Positions 8,151 through 17,155 of a stretch of 64,000 bases of DNA are shown piece after piece; positions within the stretch are counted from its first letter, which is position 1; each line of letters begins with the position of its first letter. This DNA comes from Nitrospirota bacterium (GTDB lineage: Bacteria; Nitrospirota; Nitrospiria; Nitrospirales; Nitrospiraceae). The stretch covers positions 1 to 64,000 of the forward strand of contig JAUSMA010000058.1 of NCBI GenBank assembly GCA_030645475.1, read 5' to 3'. The notes beneath the pieces were generated by a model. It saw only the letters and a program-made list of their open reading frames with translations, was not told the origin of the DNA and did no database searches. Position numbers and translations under genes: made by a program.

Positions 8151-8945
8151 TCAGGGCTTCCGACCGCTCACCGCCACGGTGGCATAGTAGATCGCCCAGG
8201 CGTGAGGATCGTCGGCGAAGCGGCAATACAGGTCGAGGTCCTCCTCCGTCACGACGCCGGTTGCCAGATATTTCTCGCGTAATTGCAGCGCCGACATCTT
8301 CATGATCGTCGCCATACCGGACCCGCCGGAGGAGAGGGGCGCGTCATTCTCCACCATCAGCCCGGTCACACCTCTGTGCTGCAAGAGCGAGGGCAACGTA
8401 AGCCCCAGCGCATAGTCCATCCCCAATGCGTCATACATCACCTTGATGGCCTGGTTGACTCTATGCACCGCCTCCATCTGCGTGAGCTCGCCCATCACGC
8501 CTCGCGAAGCAGAAAAATCAGGCTCTTCCAATATCAGCCATCCGCCCGGTTTGAGGGATGCGAGCATCCGCGACAACGCCACTTGAAAGTCAGGCAGATG
8601 GATGAGCACGTACCGGGCATGGACGAGATCGAATGACGCGTCGCCCAGCGGTATCGTACGAATGTCGCCTTGCCGCACCGCCACATTCGACGGCCATGCA
8701 CCTGGCAGAAACTTGGTGGAGAGATCGACTGCTTCCACTCGCCCTGTCGCCCCAACCACGTTGCTCATCCAACTGAGAACCGACCCGGCCCCGGGCCCCA
8801 CCTCCAAACATCTCCAGCCTGGTTGTACGCCAGCGGCCAGCAATCGCCGCCGACTCGCCGGATCGAACACCCGCTCGATGGCGCGAAGCCGCTCCAGTTC
8901 CCGTTGATCTTCGACTCGATGAAAGACGTACTCCGGTTCTGTCAT
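8151..8945 (-). CDS. Class I SAM-dependent methyltransferase
   Basis: A 264-residue cytosolic enzyme of the UbiE/Methyltransf_11 type. Motif I, LEVGPGAGS at about 47-55, binds SAM; the acidic VEAVDLS strand follows, then GDASFDLVHARYVLIHLPD (motif II-III region) and LKPGGWLILEEPDF. I begin at the ATG after a GGGGG tract; the longer frame adds an implausible N-terminus. The acceptor substrate is unknown. It is monocistronic and convergent with the peroxidase gene, so neighbours give no clue. Confidence 0.85.
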   Translation of the reverse strand: MTEPEYVFHRVEDQRELERLRAIERVFDPASRRRLLAAGVQPGWRCLEVGPGAGSVLSWMSNVVGATGRVEAVDLSTKFLPGAWPSNVAVRQGDIRTIPLGDASFDLVHARYVLIHLPDFQVALSRMLASLKPGGWLILEEPDFSASRGVMGELTQMEAVHRVNQAIKVMYDALGMDYALGLTLPSLLQHRGVTGLMVENDAPLSSGGSGMATIMKMSALQLREKYLATGVVTEEDLDLYCRFADDPHAWAIYYATVAVSGRKP

Positions 8946-9256
8946 ATAACCCCCGCGATACCCGTGACGAGCACTAGCCTGCGACAAGAAAGAGCATACG
9001 CAAAAAATTGACAAACGGATAGTCGCAGGAACGACCTGCTGCACCGACAAGACGAGCTATTATTTGAGAAACCAGACCCGTGACCTCGTCATGAGCTCGG
9101 CTAGGTTTCCAACCTCCGACCTCGAAACACCTGAGCACTGGCTCTTTTCTGCAGATCGACCATCACCCTGATACAATCGACTTCACAGGCTGACGCGCTC
9201 TCTATTTCCACGATACTATCGTCGGCCAACGCCTGGCACACAATGGAATCATCGGC
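8946..9256. other. Intergenic region, divergent promoters expected
   Basis: About 310 bp separate the methyltransferase and the GIY-YIG gene, which are transcribed away from each other. A TGATACAAT sequence near 9168 could be an extended -10 for the plus-strand gene, but no good -35 accompanies it. No coding frame or repeat is evident. Confidence 0.35.
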
Positions 9257-9550
9257 ATGACGTGGGTCGTCTATATCGTGGAATGCTCGGACGGCAGTCT
9301 CTATACCGGCATCACGAACGATCTCGCGCGGCGAGTGGAAGAACATGGGACAGGCAAAGGCGCCAAATACACGAAACACCGCGGTCCGGTCACCGTACGA
9401 TATACCGAGCATCAGGACAGCAAAGGCGCGGCGCTGACACGTGAGGCCGCGATCAAATCACTCCGGAGAGGAGACAAACTGGCACTGATCGCCGCTCAGC
9501 CCCAGACCGAACGATGCCGCGCCACCCCTCAGCAGAAAACGATCCGATAA
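9257..9550 (+). CDS. GIY-YIG nuclease-superfamily protein (UPF0213/YhbQ type)
   Basis: A 97-residue protein that is almost entirely a GIY-YIG domain. WVVYIVECSDGSLYTGIT shows the two signature strands (here Y-I-V and Y-T-G), followed by the conserved Arg of DLARRVEEH and a lysine-rich strand. The length matches stand-alone YhbQ-like proteins, some reported to act on DNA. The C-terminal 20 residues are basic and probably disordered. No adjacent repair gene supports a specific pathway. Confidence 0.85.
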   Translation: MTWVVYIVECSDGSLYTGITNDLARRVEEHGTGKGAKYTKHRGPVTVRYTEHQDSKGAALTREAAIKSLRRGDKLALIAAQPQTERCRATPQQKTIR

Positions 9551-9587
9551 CCCGGCAGACACCACTACCGCCTCGACAGACTGCCGG

Positions 9588-9902
9588 TCAGCGTGGCCCG
9601 GGGGCCATCCCGCCGTCTGGAATCTGTACCGCAATCGAAAGGGCATGCCCGTCGGACGCAACCTGTGCCGCGACCTTGTCGCCGGTTTTCAATCGTCCGC
9701 CCGCAACGCCCGTGATTTTCGTCTCCGCGGTCACGCGCAAGCGCAGTTCCCGACCGGAGACCTCCTTCACAATGACTTCATCGCCTTCCCAATACATCAC
9801 ATCGGCCTTGACCGCAGTGGTGGCGGCCGGCTGAGCTTCCTCTGCGGCTTGTGATGGAGTGACAACGGCAAGGACGAGAAACAGAGCAAGAAGAATGGGC
9901 AT
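9588..9902 (-). CDS. Small secreted protein, DUF5666-like beta domain
   Basis: A 104-residue protein with a clear signal peptide (1-19, cleavage after SQA). The mature part is a short beta-rich region: VIVKEVSGRELRLRV, then GGRLKTGDKVAAQV. This repeated pattern of binding-strand plus G-D-K-V resembles DUF5666/OB-like periplasmic domains. The ATG has AGGAGG nearby. It is 48 bp downstream of the MFS gene and could be the last gene of that operon. Function unknown. Confidence 0.6.
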   Translation of the reverse strand: MPILLALFLVLAVVTPSQAAEEAQPAATTAVKADVMYWEGDEVIVKEVSGRELRLRVTAETKITGVAGGRLKTGDKVAAQVASDGHALSIAVQIPDGGMAPGPR

Positions 9903-9949
9903 GATGAATCCTCCTTCTGTTCTTAGACTACTGGCCGCTCAAATCGCTG

Positions 9950-11218
9950 TCAATCGGCTGGCCTCGTGGCCCTCCAGGCCAGTGCCATGGCAAGCAGCAA
10001 TAAAACGGACGCGAGCAGAAACGGCGCGCCGGGGAAATGCAGGGACGTGCTGAGCGTTGAATCCTGAGTGCTGAGAGAGGAGTCTGAACGGATGAAGAAG
10101 GCGAAGGTTTGCGTGAAGAGACTTGGTCCGATGAGACCGGCGATACCGGAGAGGCTCGCAATGGCCCCTTGGAGCTGGCCCTGTTCCGAGGCGCTCACGC
10201 GGCGGGTCATAAAGAACTGCGCGGACGGACCAGCCATGCCCCAGAAGGCCATGACCGGAATACCAGCACAATAGATCCACCCGTTGGGTGCAAAACCATA
10301 TACCGAAAACCCGATGGCTCCGCAGCCCAATCCCATCAGCAAGGTCCTGCGCTCCCCGACCCACCTAGTCAGAGGCTTGATCAGGACACCCTGCACCAGC
10401 ATCGTACTGACACCGGACCCGGCCAGCATGAAGCCGATCGCTGTCGCATCCCAGCCATAGCGATACCCCACATAGAGCACAGCAACACTGGGCAAGATCG
10501 CATGCGCGAGATAGCCGAGGAACACGACGGCTGCCAGGCTGAAGAGTTCGCGGTGCGACCGGAGGAGTACGAGCGAGCCGACCGGATTGGCCCGCTTCCA
10601 TGCAAAGGCCATACGTTTCTCGCGCGGGAGCGATTCAGGCAGAACGAAAAATCCGTAACAGGCGTTCACCAGGCTGGTCGCCGCTGCGCCCCAGAACGGG
10701 AGACGCGGGTCGATCACCCCAAGCAAACCGCCCACTGCAGGGCCAAGCACAAAGCCTAAGCCGAAAGCCGCACCGATCATCCCGAAGCCGGCGGCTCGTT
10801 TCTCCGGCGGCGTCACATCGGTGATATAGGCGCCGGCGGTGCTGAAGCTGGATGAGGCGATGCCGGAAATGGCCCGACCCACGAAGAGCCAGGTCACGCT
10901 CGGCGCGAGTGCCATGAAGATGTAGTCGAGGCCGAGGCCGAGATTCGACAGCAGCACGACCGGCCGCCGCCCGAAACGATCCGAGAGCGCGCCTTGAATC
11001 GGCGAACAGACGAACTGCATGAGCGCCCAGGCCGTGCCCATGAGGCCGTACATCACGGCCGCCTGCGCCGTATCGCCCCCCATGAAGTCCTCGACGAGCT
11101 TCGGCAAGACGGGAATGATGATCCCGAACGAGAGCACGTCGAGCATGACGGTGATGAGGATGAAGAGGATCGCGGCTTGCCGCGGCTGAGTCGGTGTAAC
11201 AGATGGAGCGATCGTCAC
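9950..11218 (-). CDS. TetA-like MFS efflux transporter
   Basis: A 422-residue major facilitator with about 12 transmembrane helices. The loop 2-3 signature GALSDRFGRRP (about 76-86) and the GPAVGGLLG antiporter-type motif in helix 5 place it near the TetA/Bmr drug:H+ antiporters. The GTG start overlaps the stop of the upstream SDR gene as GTGA, pointing to translational coupling. It is the last confident member of a seven-gene operon, so export of that pathway's product is a reasonable inference. A Ser/Thr-rich insert at about 377-392 interrupts the region before the last helix and is coded by short near-repeats. Confidence 0.88.
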   Translation of the reverse strand: MTIAPSVTPTQPRQAAILFILITVMLDVLSFGIIIPVLPKLVEDFMGGDTAQAAVMYGLMGTAWALMQFVCSPIQGALSDRFGRRPVVLLSNLGLGLDYIFMALAPSVTWLFVGRAISGIASSSFSTAGAYITDVTPPEKRAAGFGMIGAAFGLGFVLGPAVGGLLGVIDPRLPFWGAAATSLVNACYGFFVLPESLPREKRMAFAWKRANPVGSLVLLRSHRELFSLAAVVFLGYLAHAILPSVAVLYVGYRYGWDATAIGFMLAGSGVSTMLVQGVLIKPLTRWVGERRTLLMGLGCGAIGFSVYGFAPNGWIYCAGIPVMAFWGMAGPSAQFFMTRRVSASEQGQLQGAIASLSGIAGLIGPSLFTQTFAFFIRSDSSLSTQDSTLSTSLHFPGAPFLLASVLLLLAMALAWRATRPAD

Positions 11219-11934
11219 CAGTCGGCGCCCAGTCGATCGATAACGATCTGATGCACCACGGAATATTTCCCCAAGGTCGCCAAGTAGACGGCGGTCTCCG
11301 CAATATCGAAGGGATCGATCTTCTCGCTCCGGAGAATCTCATCCGGCGGCGCATCGACGAGTTCGTCTGCCACGCCGCTGGGACAGATGGCACTGACTTT
11401 AATGTGATGGGGCCGGCCTTCGTCGGCCAGCGATTTTGTCAACGCCTGAACCCCGTGCTTCGAGGCGCTATAGGCACCGGTGCCGGCCCAGGCCTGTAAT
11501 CCGGCGACGCTCGACATATTGATGATGGTGCCTCCGCCCTGCTGCTTCATCTGTGTGAATCCCGCCCGGCAACAAAAAAACGTGCCGCGCAGATTCACGT
11601 TCAAGACCTCGTCAAACGCCTTGGTCGTCGTTTCGGCGAGCCGCCCGCCCGCGATGCCCCCTGCATTGTTCACGAGAATGTCGAGCCGCCCATAACGCGT
11701 GACCGTCTCATGGACCAGCCGTTCCACCTGGCGCTCATCGGCCACGTCGGTCTGAATAGCCCAAGCCTCGCCACCACTTTTCACAATCTGTACGACCGTC
11801 TGTTCGCAGAGCGCCATCCGCCTAGCCGTCACGACGACTTTCGCCCCTTCGGCCCCAAACCGTAGTGCGATCGCCTTGCCGATGCCGCTGCTGCTGCCAG
11901 TCACAATCGCGACTTTGTCTTTGAGCCGGTGCAT
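11215..11934 (-). CDS. Short-chain dehydrogenase/reductase (SDR)
   Basis: A 239-residue classical SDR. The N-terminal TGSSSGIG (12-19) binds NAD(P), NNAG is at 89-92, and the catalytic Ser142, Tyr155 and Lys159 lie in YSASK. The predicted reaction is oxidation or reduction of a hydroxyl/keto group. It starts 9 bp after the flavin reductase gene and overlaps the MFS gene by 4 bp, so it belongs to the same transcript. The substrate is unknown; the basic ARR after strand 2 hints at NADPH preference. Confidence 0.9.
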   Translation of the reverse strand: MHRLKDKVAIVTGSSSGIGKAIALRFGAEGAKVVVTARRMALCEQTVVQIVKSGGEAWAIQTDVADERQVERLVHETVTRYGRLDILVNNAGGIAGGRLAETTTKAFDEVLNVNLRGTFFCCRAGFTQMKQQGGGTIINMSSVAGLQAWAGTGAYSASKHGVQALTKSLADEGRPHHIKVSAICPSGVADELVDAPPDEILRSEKIDPFDIAETAVYLATLGKYSVVHQIVIDRLGADW

Positions 11935-11943
11935 GTGATTGCT

Positions 11944-12678
11944 TTAATCCTCCGGTGCGCCTGTATCGTCATAGTACTTTTCTCGGTAGATGGGGCAGAG
12001 GCCTTTTTGCTGCAGCAATGCCTTGGCCTCGGCGATCATGGCGCTATTCCCACAGAGATAGACGGCCAGATCCTTGACTGACGCGATTCGCTCTTCGATC
12101 AATCTGAGAACGCGGCCTGAGGGACCCGACCAGCCAGGTTCGGGACGGGACAATGTCGTGACGACGGTAAGAGTCGGATTCCGTTTAGCCAATTCGGCCA
12201 ACTCATGCTGATAATACAGGTCCCGCTGGCTGCGCAGGCCCCAGAACAAAGTGGCCGGTCTCGGATCGGGACATTCCGCATTCGCCAGCAACATAGACCG
12301 GATCGGCGTGATACCGGTGCCGCTGGCGATGAACAGGAAATCGCGCCCCGGATCCTCTCTCAGATAGAAACTCCCCGCCGGTCCCTTAAAGGATGTCTTA
12401 TCCCCCACCTTGAGGTCGAACAGAAATCCTGAGCCCGCTCCGCCCGGCACGAGATTGAACAGCAGGGTAATGACGTCGGAGCGGCTGGGCTGCGAGGCGA
12501 TAGAATAGGCCCGCGTCATGAGACGACCGGTCTGCGGATGCGGCATCTCGAAGGAGATGAACTGACCGGGCTTGAACGTGATGGACTTCGGCTCGATCAA
12601 TCGCAAATCAAGCTCGCACACGTCCTGCGTGAGATGCGTGACCGACTCGACTTGCGCGGTAAAGGTTTCGACCGACAT
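11944..12678 (-). CDS. Ferredoxin-NADP reductase-like flavoprotein
   Basis: A 244-residue FNR-superfamily oxidoreductase. The FAD-binding barrel (about 1-105) contains RAYSIAS (56-62), the flavin-contact signature; the NAD(P) domain has GTGITPIRSM (120-129) and the near-C-terminal CGNSAM. No 2Fe-2S domain is fused, so a separate ferredoxin or monooxygenase partner would be needed. I place the start at the ATG at 12678, where the family N-terminus begins, rather than at the longer frame. It lies 58 bp after the barrel gene and 9 bp before the SDR gene in the seven-gene operon. It probably supplies electrons to a tailoring reaction. Confidence 0.88.
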   Translation of the reverse strand: MSVETFTAQVESVTHLTQDVCELDLRLIEPKSITFKPGQFISFEMPHPQTGRLMTRAYSIASQPSRSDVITLLFNLVPGGAGSGFLFDLKVGDKTSFKGPAGSFYLREDPGRDFLFIASGTGITPIRSMLLANAECPDPRPATLFWGLRSQRDLYYQHELAELAKRNPTLTVVTTLSRPEPGWSGPSGRVLRLIEERIASVKDLAVYLCGNSAMIAEAKALLQQKGLCPIYREKYYDDTGAPED

Positions 12679-12736
12679 GGCGGAAGATTCTAGCAGGATG
12701 AGGAAAAGATCCGCCAGATGGGTCCTCCCACAAGGA

Positions 12737-13522
12737 TCAGAATCCGACCGAGACGCCCGCCGTTCCCAGCAGCGCGGCGCGATCGGTCGGTCCATAGAAT
12801 TCGGTGCCGAGCCCCGCGTCGAGCACGACGCGCGAGGTGAGCTGATGGCGCAGGCCGATTTCACATCCCGTGTTGTTGCGTTGGCCGCGCTGGTCCGACT
12901 GCCTCGTGTACAGGCTGACGATCAGCGTGTCGCGGAAACTGTCGGGATACCCTAAGGGGTAACTCACGGCTGCGACCGCACGATAGACCCCCGGCCGCTC
13001 CTGCCCCTGTGGCGAGCCCAGAATCGTGTAACCCGCATTGAGGTGCGCGCGGAGCCGCCCGAACGAGCGGGTGAGGATGCCGGTCATCTGGGTATCCACG
13101 CCTTTGGAGTTCACACCGGTGGGGAGATCCGTCTCAACGCGGACGGCGAAGGCCGGCAGAGTGATTGTTTCCGTATTAAAGTTATAGAGCAGACCCAGAT
13201 GCAGGTCTCCGGACTTGGTGGCCCCGACGAGGGTGTTCGGCTCGGTGACGAGGTCGCCCTGGATTTCGATCTGTGCGTTGTCGAAGGCACCATAGATGAT
13301 CTGCGGTTGGAAAGTGACACGCGTACGGCCCTCCCGCCGATCGTTGAAGCGGACGCCGCTCTCCATCCCGATTTCCCCTTTTGGGATGGCATAGGCGTCT
13401 TCCATCCCGATCGGCCTGTTCGGGTCGAGATTGTCGTGATCCAGGGCGAAGCTCGGCAGAGGCCATAGCCCCAGCAGGAGCACGACGAACGGTCTGATGG
13501 CGCGTAGGACCGGCTGATTCAA
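12737..13522 (-). CDS. Outer-membrane beta-barrel-like protein
   Basis: A 261-residue secreted protein. The TTG start overlaps the upstream stop as TTGA, with AGGAG about ten bases before it; the signal peptide (about 1-25) ends near SFA. The rest is alternating hydrophobic/polar strands with aromatic girdles, such as GLLYNFNTETITLPAFAV, and it ends in Phe, as outer-membrane barrels do. It resembles the family annotated as phenol-degradation MetA-pathway barrels (Pfam PF13557 type). In the operon it follows a lipoprotein and may form an outer-membrane passage or sensor for the pathway product. Confidence 0.65.
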   Translation of the reverse strand: MNQPVLRAIRPFVVLLLGLWPLPSFALDHDNLDPNRPIGMEDAYAIPKGEIGMESGVRFNDRREGRTRVTFQPQIIYGAFDNAQIEIQGDLVTEPNTLVGATKSGDLHLGLLYNFNTETITLPAFAVRVETDLPTGVNSKGVDTQMTGILTRSFGRLRAHLNAGYTILGSPQGQERPGVYRAVAAVSYPLGYPDSFRDTLIVSLYTRQSDQRGQRNNTGCEIGLRHQLTSRVVLDAGLGTEFYGPTDRAALLGTAGVSVGF

Positions 13523-14463
13523 TGGTGGTGCTCCTGCTCCTTCACAATCATGGGATTGGTCGCATCCGCGCTCGCCAGGTAATAGGCATTCAGAATACGG
13601 TAGATCTCGGTCCGCTTCGCGTCCCAGGTCGGCAACTGTTCGCTCGCGAGGATGTCGCTGATGTTGTCGTGCAACATATGGAGGTTGTCGAAGATGTTGG
13701 CGATCTCCGGATAACGGGCAGCAAACGAAGGACTCAATTCGGCCGTGAGCGGCATGAAAGTCCATGCCACAGGCGGCTGCTCAAGATAGCGGCGATAGGT
13801 CGTGAGAATAGGCCGCACCGCCTGCGTCTTCGCTGCGAGATCGGGTGCGGCCTGCAAGGGATCGTACACGGCGACTTGCAGATAGTGGTACGACCAGATC
13901 GTGGCATTGAAAAGCGGGAACCGGTTGCGGAACGTCTTGGAATAGGGAAACCGATCAAGGCGGTGATGGTCCAGCCGCTTGGCCGTGATGGCGTAGGCGC
14001 TCTCCTGGTAGTACGCCAGCACGTTTCGAATGGCGCGGTCTTTGTTTGGCTCATCCGAAGCCATGATGTCGTAGGTGGCGCGATGCAGGGCATGGGCTTC
14101 GTCGAAGGTATTCTGCGCGCGCCAGGCCAGCTTCATGTAGGTCGGAGCGATGGCCTCCTCGTTAGGATTGATGCGGGGCTTGGTGGCGATGAAGGCCAGC
14201 GTTTCTTTGCGGGCCCGGTCTTCGATAGCCAGGACATCCTTGCCGCCTGTCAGGAGGAGATTTTCGTACAGATTGGAATGGCCGAAATCGACCCCGTTGA
14301 ACTCGCTGTCGAGTTCAGCCAGATCCTCGCGCAGCGAGAAGTTCCACAGCGCCCGGTAGTAGAACCGCTTGTCTCGCGGCTCGAACTGGCTACAGGCAGT
14401 CAGAGCGAGAGTCGTTGCCGCAATCATTAGGAAAGTGGCGCTGCTGGCCCATGTATCGCTCAC
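13519..14463 (-). CDS. Conserved lipoprotein of unknown function
   Basis: A 314-residue predicted lipoprotein: hydrophobic signal then LTAC with the lipidated Cys at residue 24. The mature part is mostly alpha-helical with many conserved aromatics and His (for example [13 protein letters not shown] and IWSYHYLQV), and the protein ends EQEHHH, a possible metal-binding tail. The GTG start overlaps the methyltransferase stop by 4 bp (GTGA), and the stop overlaps the next start (TTGA), so three genes are translationally chained. I recognise no family. The setting suggests an envelope partner of the barrel protein. Confidence 0.7.
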   Translation of the reverse strand: MSDTWASSATFLMIAATTLALTACSQFEPRDKRFYYRALWNFSLREDLAELDSEFNGVDFGHSNLYENLLLTGGKDVLAIEDRARKETLAFIATKPRINPNEEAIAPTYMKLAWRAQNTFDEAHALHRATYDIMASDEPNKDRAIRNVLAYYQESAYAITAKRLDHHRLDRFPYSKTFRNRFPLFNATIWSYHYLQVAVYDPLQAAPDLAAKTQAVRPILTTYRRYLEQPPVAWTFMPLTAELSPSFAARYPEIANIFDNLHMLHDNISDILASEQLPTWDAKRTEIYRILNAYYLASADATNPMIVKEQEHHH

Positions 14464-15473
14464 TTAAATCCCACGACCATGCCATCCGGTCCGGCCAACC
14501 GGGCGACTTGCGTCCGCTTGAACCCGGCTTCTTTCATCCACGTTCGGCAGTCCGCACCGGTGAAGTCGAATCCGCCGGGCGTTTCGATGAGCATGTTGAG
14601 GCTCATGAGCAGCCCGAACGCATTCTGTTTCCGCGCGTCGTCGATGAGGGCTTCGTGAACAATGATCGCACCCTTCGGCGACAGCGCATCATAGGCCTTG
14701 CGGAGGAGCAGCCTCTTCTCGTCCAGATTCCAGTCGTGAAGGATATGCCCCATGATGATCACGTCGCACGTCGGCAAGGGGTCGTTGAAGAAATTTCCAG
14801 AGTGAAAGCGCAGCCGCTGCGCGACGCCCCGTTCCCGCGCGTAGGCCTCGAACACCGGCTGCACGACCGGCAGATCCATCCCCCCGCCCGTCAGATGTTT
14901 GTGCGCGAGCGCGATCTCAACCGCGACGCCGCCTTGCGCACAACCGACATCCACAAACGTCTTATATTTTTTCCAGGGAAACTTCTTGGCAATGATCTGT
15001 GCGGTGCCGATGCTCAAGCCGGTCATGGCCTTGAGGAACCCCTCCAACCGTTGAGGATCGGCATACAAGGTACCGAAAAAGTCCTCGCCTGTCTTCACCT
15101 CGTTCTGCGGCTTGCCGGTGCGAAGGCCCTCCGTCAGCGAACCCCAGAATGGATAGAGCCGTGCGTTACACATTTCGAGGATACCGCCGGCATACGAAGA
15201 CTTCGATCGATCCAGAAACTTAGCTGTCTCCGGCGTATTTGCGTACCTCGCTCCAGTCCGCTTCAACATGCCGAGAGCCACCAACGCATCGAAAAAGTCC
15301 TTCGCGCTGCGAGGATGGAGTTGGAGCCGCTTCGTCAATGCCCCCTCATCTAGCGGTCCTTTGGCGAGTTCCGTAAAGAGCCCGAGCTCAATCGCGCTGA
15401 GAAGCGTCTTCGATCCCCAAAACCCCATCCCGAGTTGCATGATCTTCGCCGGAGTCAGTCGGCCTGTCGCCAT
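14460..15473 (-). CDS. O-methyltransferase, COMT/acetylserotonin type
   Basis: A 337-residue enzyme. An N-terminal winged-helix dimerisation domain (about 1-100; [15 protein letters not shown]) is followed by a Methyltransf_2 catalytic domain with [10 protein letters not shown] (SAM motif I; the usual second Gly is Cys), [13 protein letters not shown] and the HILHDWN signature that contains the catalytic His of this class. Such enzymes methylate hydroxyls on small aromatic or polyketide-like molecules and carotenoid or chlorophyll intermediates. It lies 15 bp after the DUF6714-like gene and overlaps the lipoprotein gene. It gives the best chemical clue to the operon: methylation of a small molecule. 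Confidence 0.88.
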   Translation of the reverse strand: MATGRLTPAKIMQLGMGFWGSKTLLSAIELGLFTELAKGPLDEGALTKRLQLHPRSAKDFFDALVALGMLKRTGARYANTPETAKFLDRSKSSYAGGILEMCNARLYPFWGSLTEGLRTGKPQNEVKTGEDFFGTLYADPQRLEGFLKAMTGLSIGTAQIIAKKFPWKKYKTFVDVGCAQGGVAVEIALAHKHLTGGGMDLPVVQPVFEAYARERGVAQRLRFHSGNFFNDPLPTCDVIIMGHILHDWNLDEKRLLLRKAYDALSPKGAIIVHEALIDDARKQNAFGLLMSLNMLIETPGGFDFTGADCRTWMKEAGFKRTQVARLAGPDGMVVGFK

Positions 15474-15488
15474 TGAATCGCTCCTTTC

Positions 15489-16133
15489 CTATCCATTCGT
15501 TCCACCCCCGATATCGTTGAGATAGTCGGCTTCTTCCTTGAGATGCTGCCTGATGGCTTGCTGAGTGGGTCCCGCTACAGCCCGGTCACGCCAGAAACCG
15601 TCGAGGGCTGCATTGATCTCTTGTGCATTGAGCCCGTGGGAATCCTGGTCCCGTTTATATTCCAGGTAGGCCACGATGGCCTCGGCTTCCTCTCTAGTGA
15701 AGACGGAGAGCTGGCAACGCGCATGATCCCGCCAGGTCATCGCCCCATACCGCTGCGGATTCACAAACGCCGATTTGCCAACCCTCTTCTCATAGATTCG
15801 TTGCCCCGCAGGAATCTTGAGGACCCTGTCTGAAAAACCATTCGTGAGATGAAACACCGGATCGGCAGTCTGCAACCGCGCTTCAAGGTCTGCGATCAGA
15901 TAGGCCGGGAGGAAATACCTGAAGCCCCCTTCGGAGAAAAAACTGAGCGCGGTATAGCTCGTATCCAGAATCGCAGGATCAAGCTGTGACCAATCGGCGA
16001 TGCCCATAAACGGGACAACCGACTCGCCCGGCTCACAGCCCTCGTGGCTGTCCTGCAGAAAGGCGTCACAGGGACGCTCTGTCTCGCGAAAGGCCTGTCG
16101 AATATGCTCGATGACTTGCCGTCTGTCAGGCAT
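15489..16133 (-). CDS. DUF6714-like protein of unknown function
   Basis: A 214-residue soluble protein. I use the ATG behind AAGGGGAAG; an earlier frame start is weak. The region 50-120, with YFLPAYLIADLE, resembles the DUF6714 family (small proteins with a conserved F-(F/L)-P-A-Y motif). The C-terminal third contains charged helices. It is the first gene of a seven-gene minus-strand operon, 15 bp ahead of the O-methyltransferase. No catalytic motif is visible. Confidence 0.65.
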   Translation of the reverse strand: MPDRRQVIEHIRQAFRETERPCDAFLQDSHEGCEPGESVVPFMGIADWSQLDPAILDTSYTALSFFSEGGFRYFLPAYLIADLEARLQTADPVFHLTNGFSDRVLKIPAGQRIYEKRVGKSAFVNPQRYGAMTWRDHARCQLSVFTREEAEAIVAYLEYKRDQDSHGLNAQEINAALDGFWRDRAVAGPTQQAIRQHLKEEADYLNDIGGGTNG

Positions 16134-16424
16134 GACGCTTCCCCTTCGCGTTTCACATTGATCCATCTGTCGGAAAGCCTATCCGAATGGAAGAGGAGGA
16201 GGCAATATCATGCCGCGCTATAGAGATCTCTTCGAGACAATCCTCTGCAGCTCAAGCGTATGACATGCTTGGTTCCCATGGGACAACAGCACGAGACTCT
16301 GCCGAGCCTGAAGCAGGAAGGAGTACACCTCGATCACGCATACGATTTTTAGAGGCATCGGGATCAGAGTGATGGAGGAAAGAGAGGTGGGCTGGTCACA
16401 GATGGGAAGGCCTCCCGAATGGCC

Positions 16425-16862
16425 TCACACGTGCGTGCTACCGAAATTTATACGACAGCCGACGAGGTAGAGCGCGCCCTGCGATTCTTGTCTCAGGGGT
16501 TTCGTCCAACAGACTTCTGCCAAACAGACTGCGTTCTTGATCGCTGAGTTGCCGGTTTGGATTTCCAAGAGCTGCCCTTTGGTTGGAGCGACGCCGAGCA
16601 GGAGCCGCAGTCCGGTCGGACTGTCGCTCACTGCCGTGCCATGCCCCTCTTCGAGTACCACACCATCACGATCCACCGAACGCATCAAACCATAGGTACA
16701 GGGACTCACTCTCTGGTTTCGAGTTTCCCGTCGACGCTCAACTCGAAGAACAGGTCTACTCTGCCAGGAGATATCATGCATCGCGTGCTCGACTGCTGGC
16801 ACGCCTGCCTTCCGCAGCAACGATTTCCCAAACGACCGTACGTACTCCAAGATCTGCTTCAT
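16425..16862 (-). CDS. PilZ-like domain protein (paralogue of 2696-3145)
   Basis: A 145-residue protein with a basic N-terminus and a C-terminal beta domain. The last 25 residues, with EVCWTKP and GALYLVGCR followed by FG, match the end of the protein at 2696-3145. RVERRRETRNQRV around 40-52 could be the PilZ arginine loop, making this copy a better c-di-GMP candidate than its paralogue. The ATG follows AGGTGGAG. It is monocistronic and divergent from the tetR gene. Nucleotide binding is unproven. Confidence 0.55.
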   Translation of the reverse strand: MKQILEYVRSFGKSLLRKAGVPAVEHAMHDISWQSRPVLRVERRRETRNQRVSPCTYGLMRSVDRDGVVLEEGHGTAVSDSPTGLRLLLGVAPTKGQLLEIQTGNSAIKNAVCLAEVCWTKPLRQESQGALYLVGCRINFGSTHV

Positions 16863-17155
16863 GCGCGAACTCCACCTCTACAACGAATGACATCGCCCCT
16901 GCCCGGCATTCTCCCATCCGGATTGTCGGCTTTCGGCAACTGTGACGTTGTAATACAACGCGAGCGCGATTGTATAGAAAACAAAAGGGTTCCCTAAAAC
17001 TACGTAGGCCCTTGCGCCATGTACATTGCGAAAATTACCCACACGCATAAGTCTTCCACTGACAGCAGCATGCCGCGATCTTCACGTATCCATTATTGAC
17101 CGATCGTTCCAATATGTGATATGGTCCTTTCGCGTGAGAAGAGGATGGACATCGC
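16863..17155. other. Divergent intergenic region with palindromes
   Basis: The spacer between the PilZ-like gene and tetR contains GTTGTAATACAAC (16947-16959), a perfect 6-bp-arm palindrome around one base, as well as the tetR promoter described separately. It is more AT-rich than its surroundings. No coding frame is evident. Confidence 0.5.
17096..17123 (+). promoter_or_regulatory. Candidate tetR promoter with overlapping operator
   Basis: TTGACC at 17096-17101 can serve as -35, with GATATG at 17118-17123 as a -10 after 16 bp. The near-palindrome GACCGATCGTTC (17098-17109) overlaps the -35, where a TetR-type repressor would block RNA polymerase. Autorepression of the tetR operon is inferred. 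Confidence 0.45.

Noticed and set aside
13522-14430. 302-codon plus-strand frame opposite the lipoprotein gene
   Set aside because: Antisense shadow of a gene with a lipobox and 4-bp couplings on both sides.
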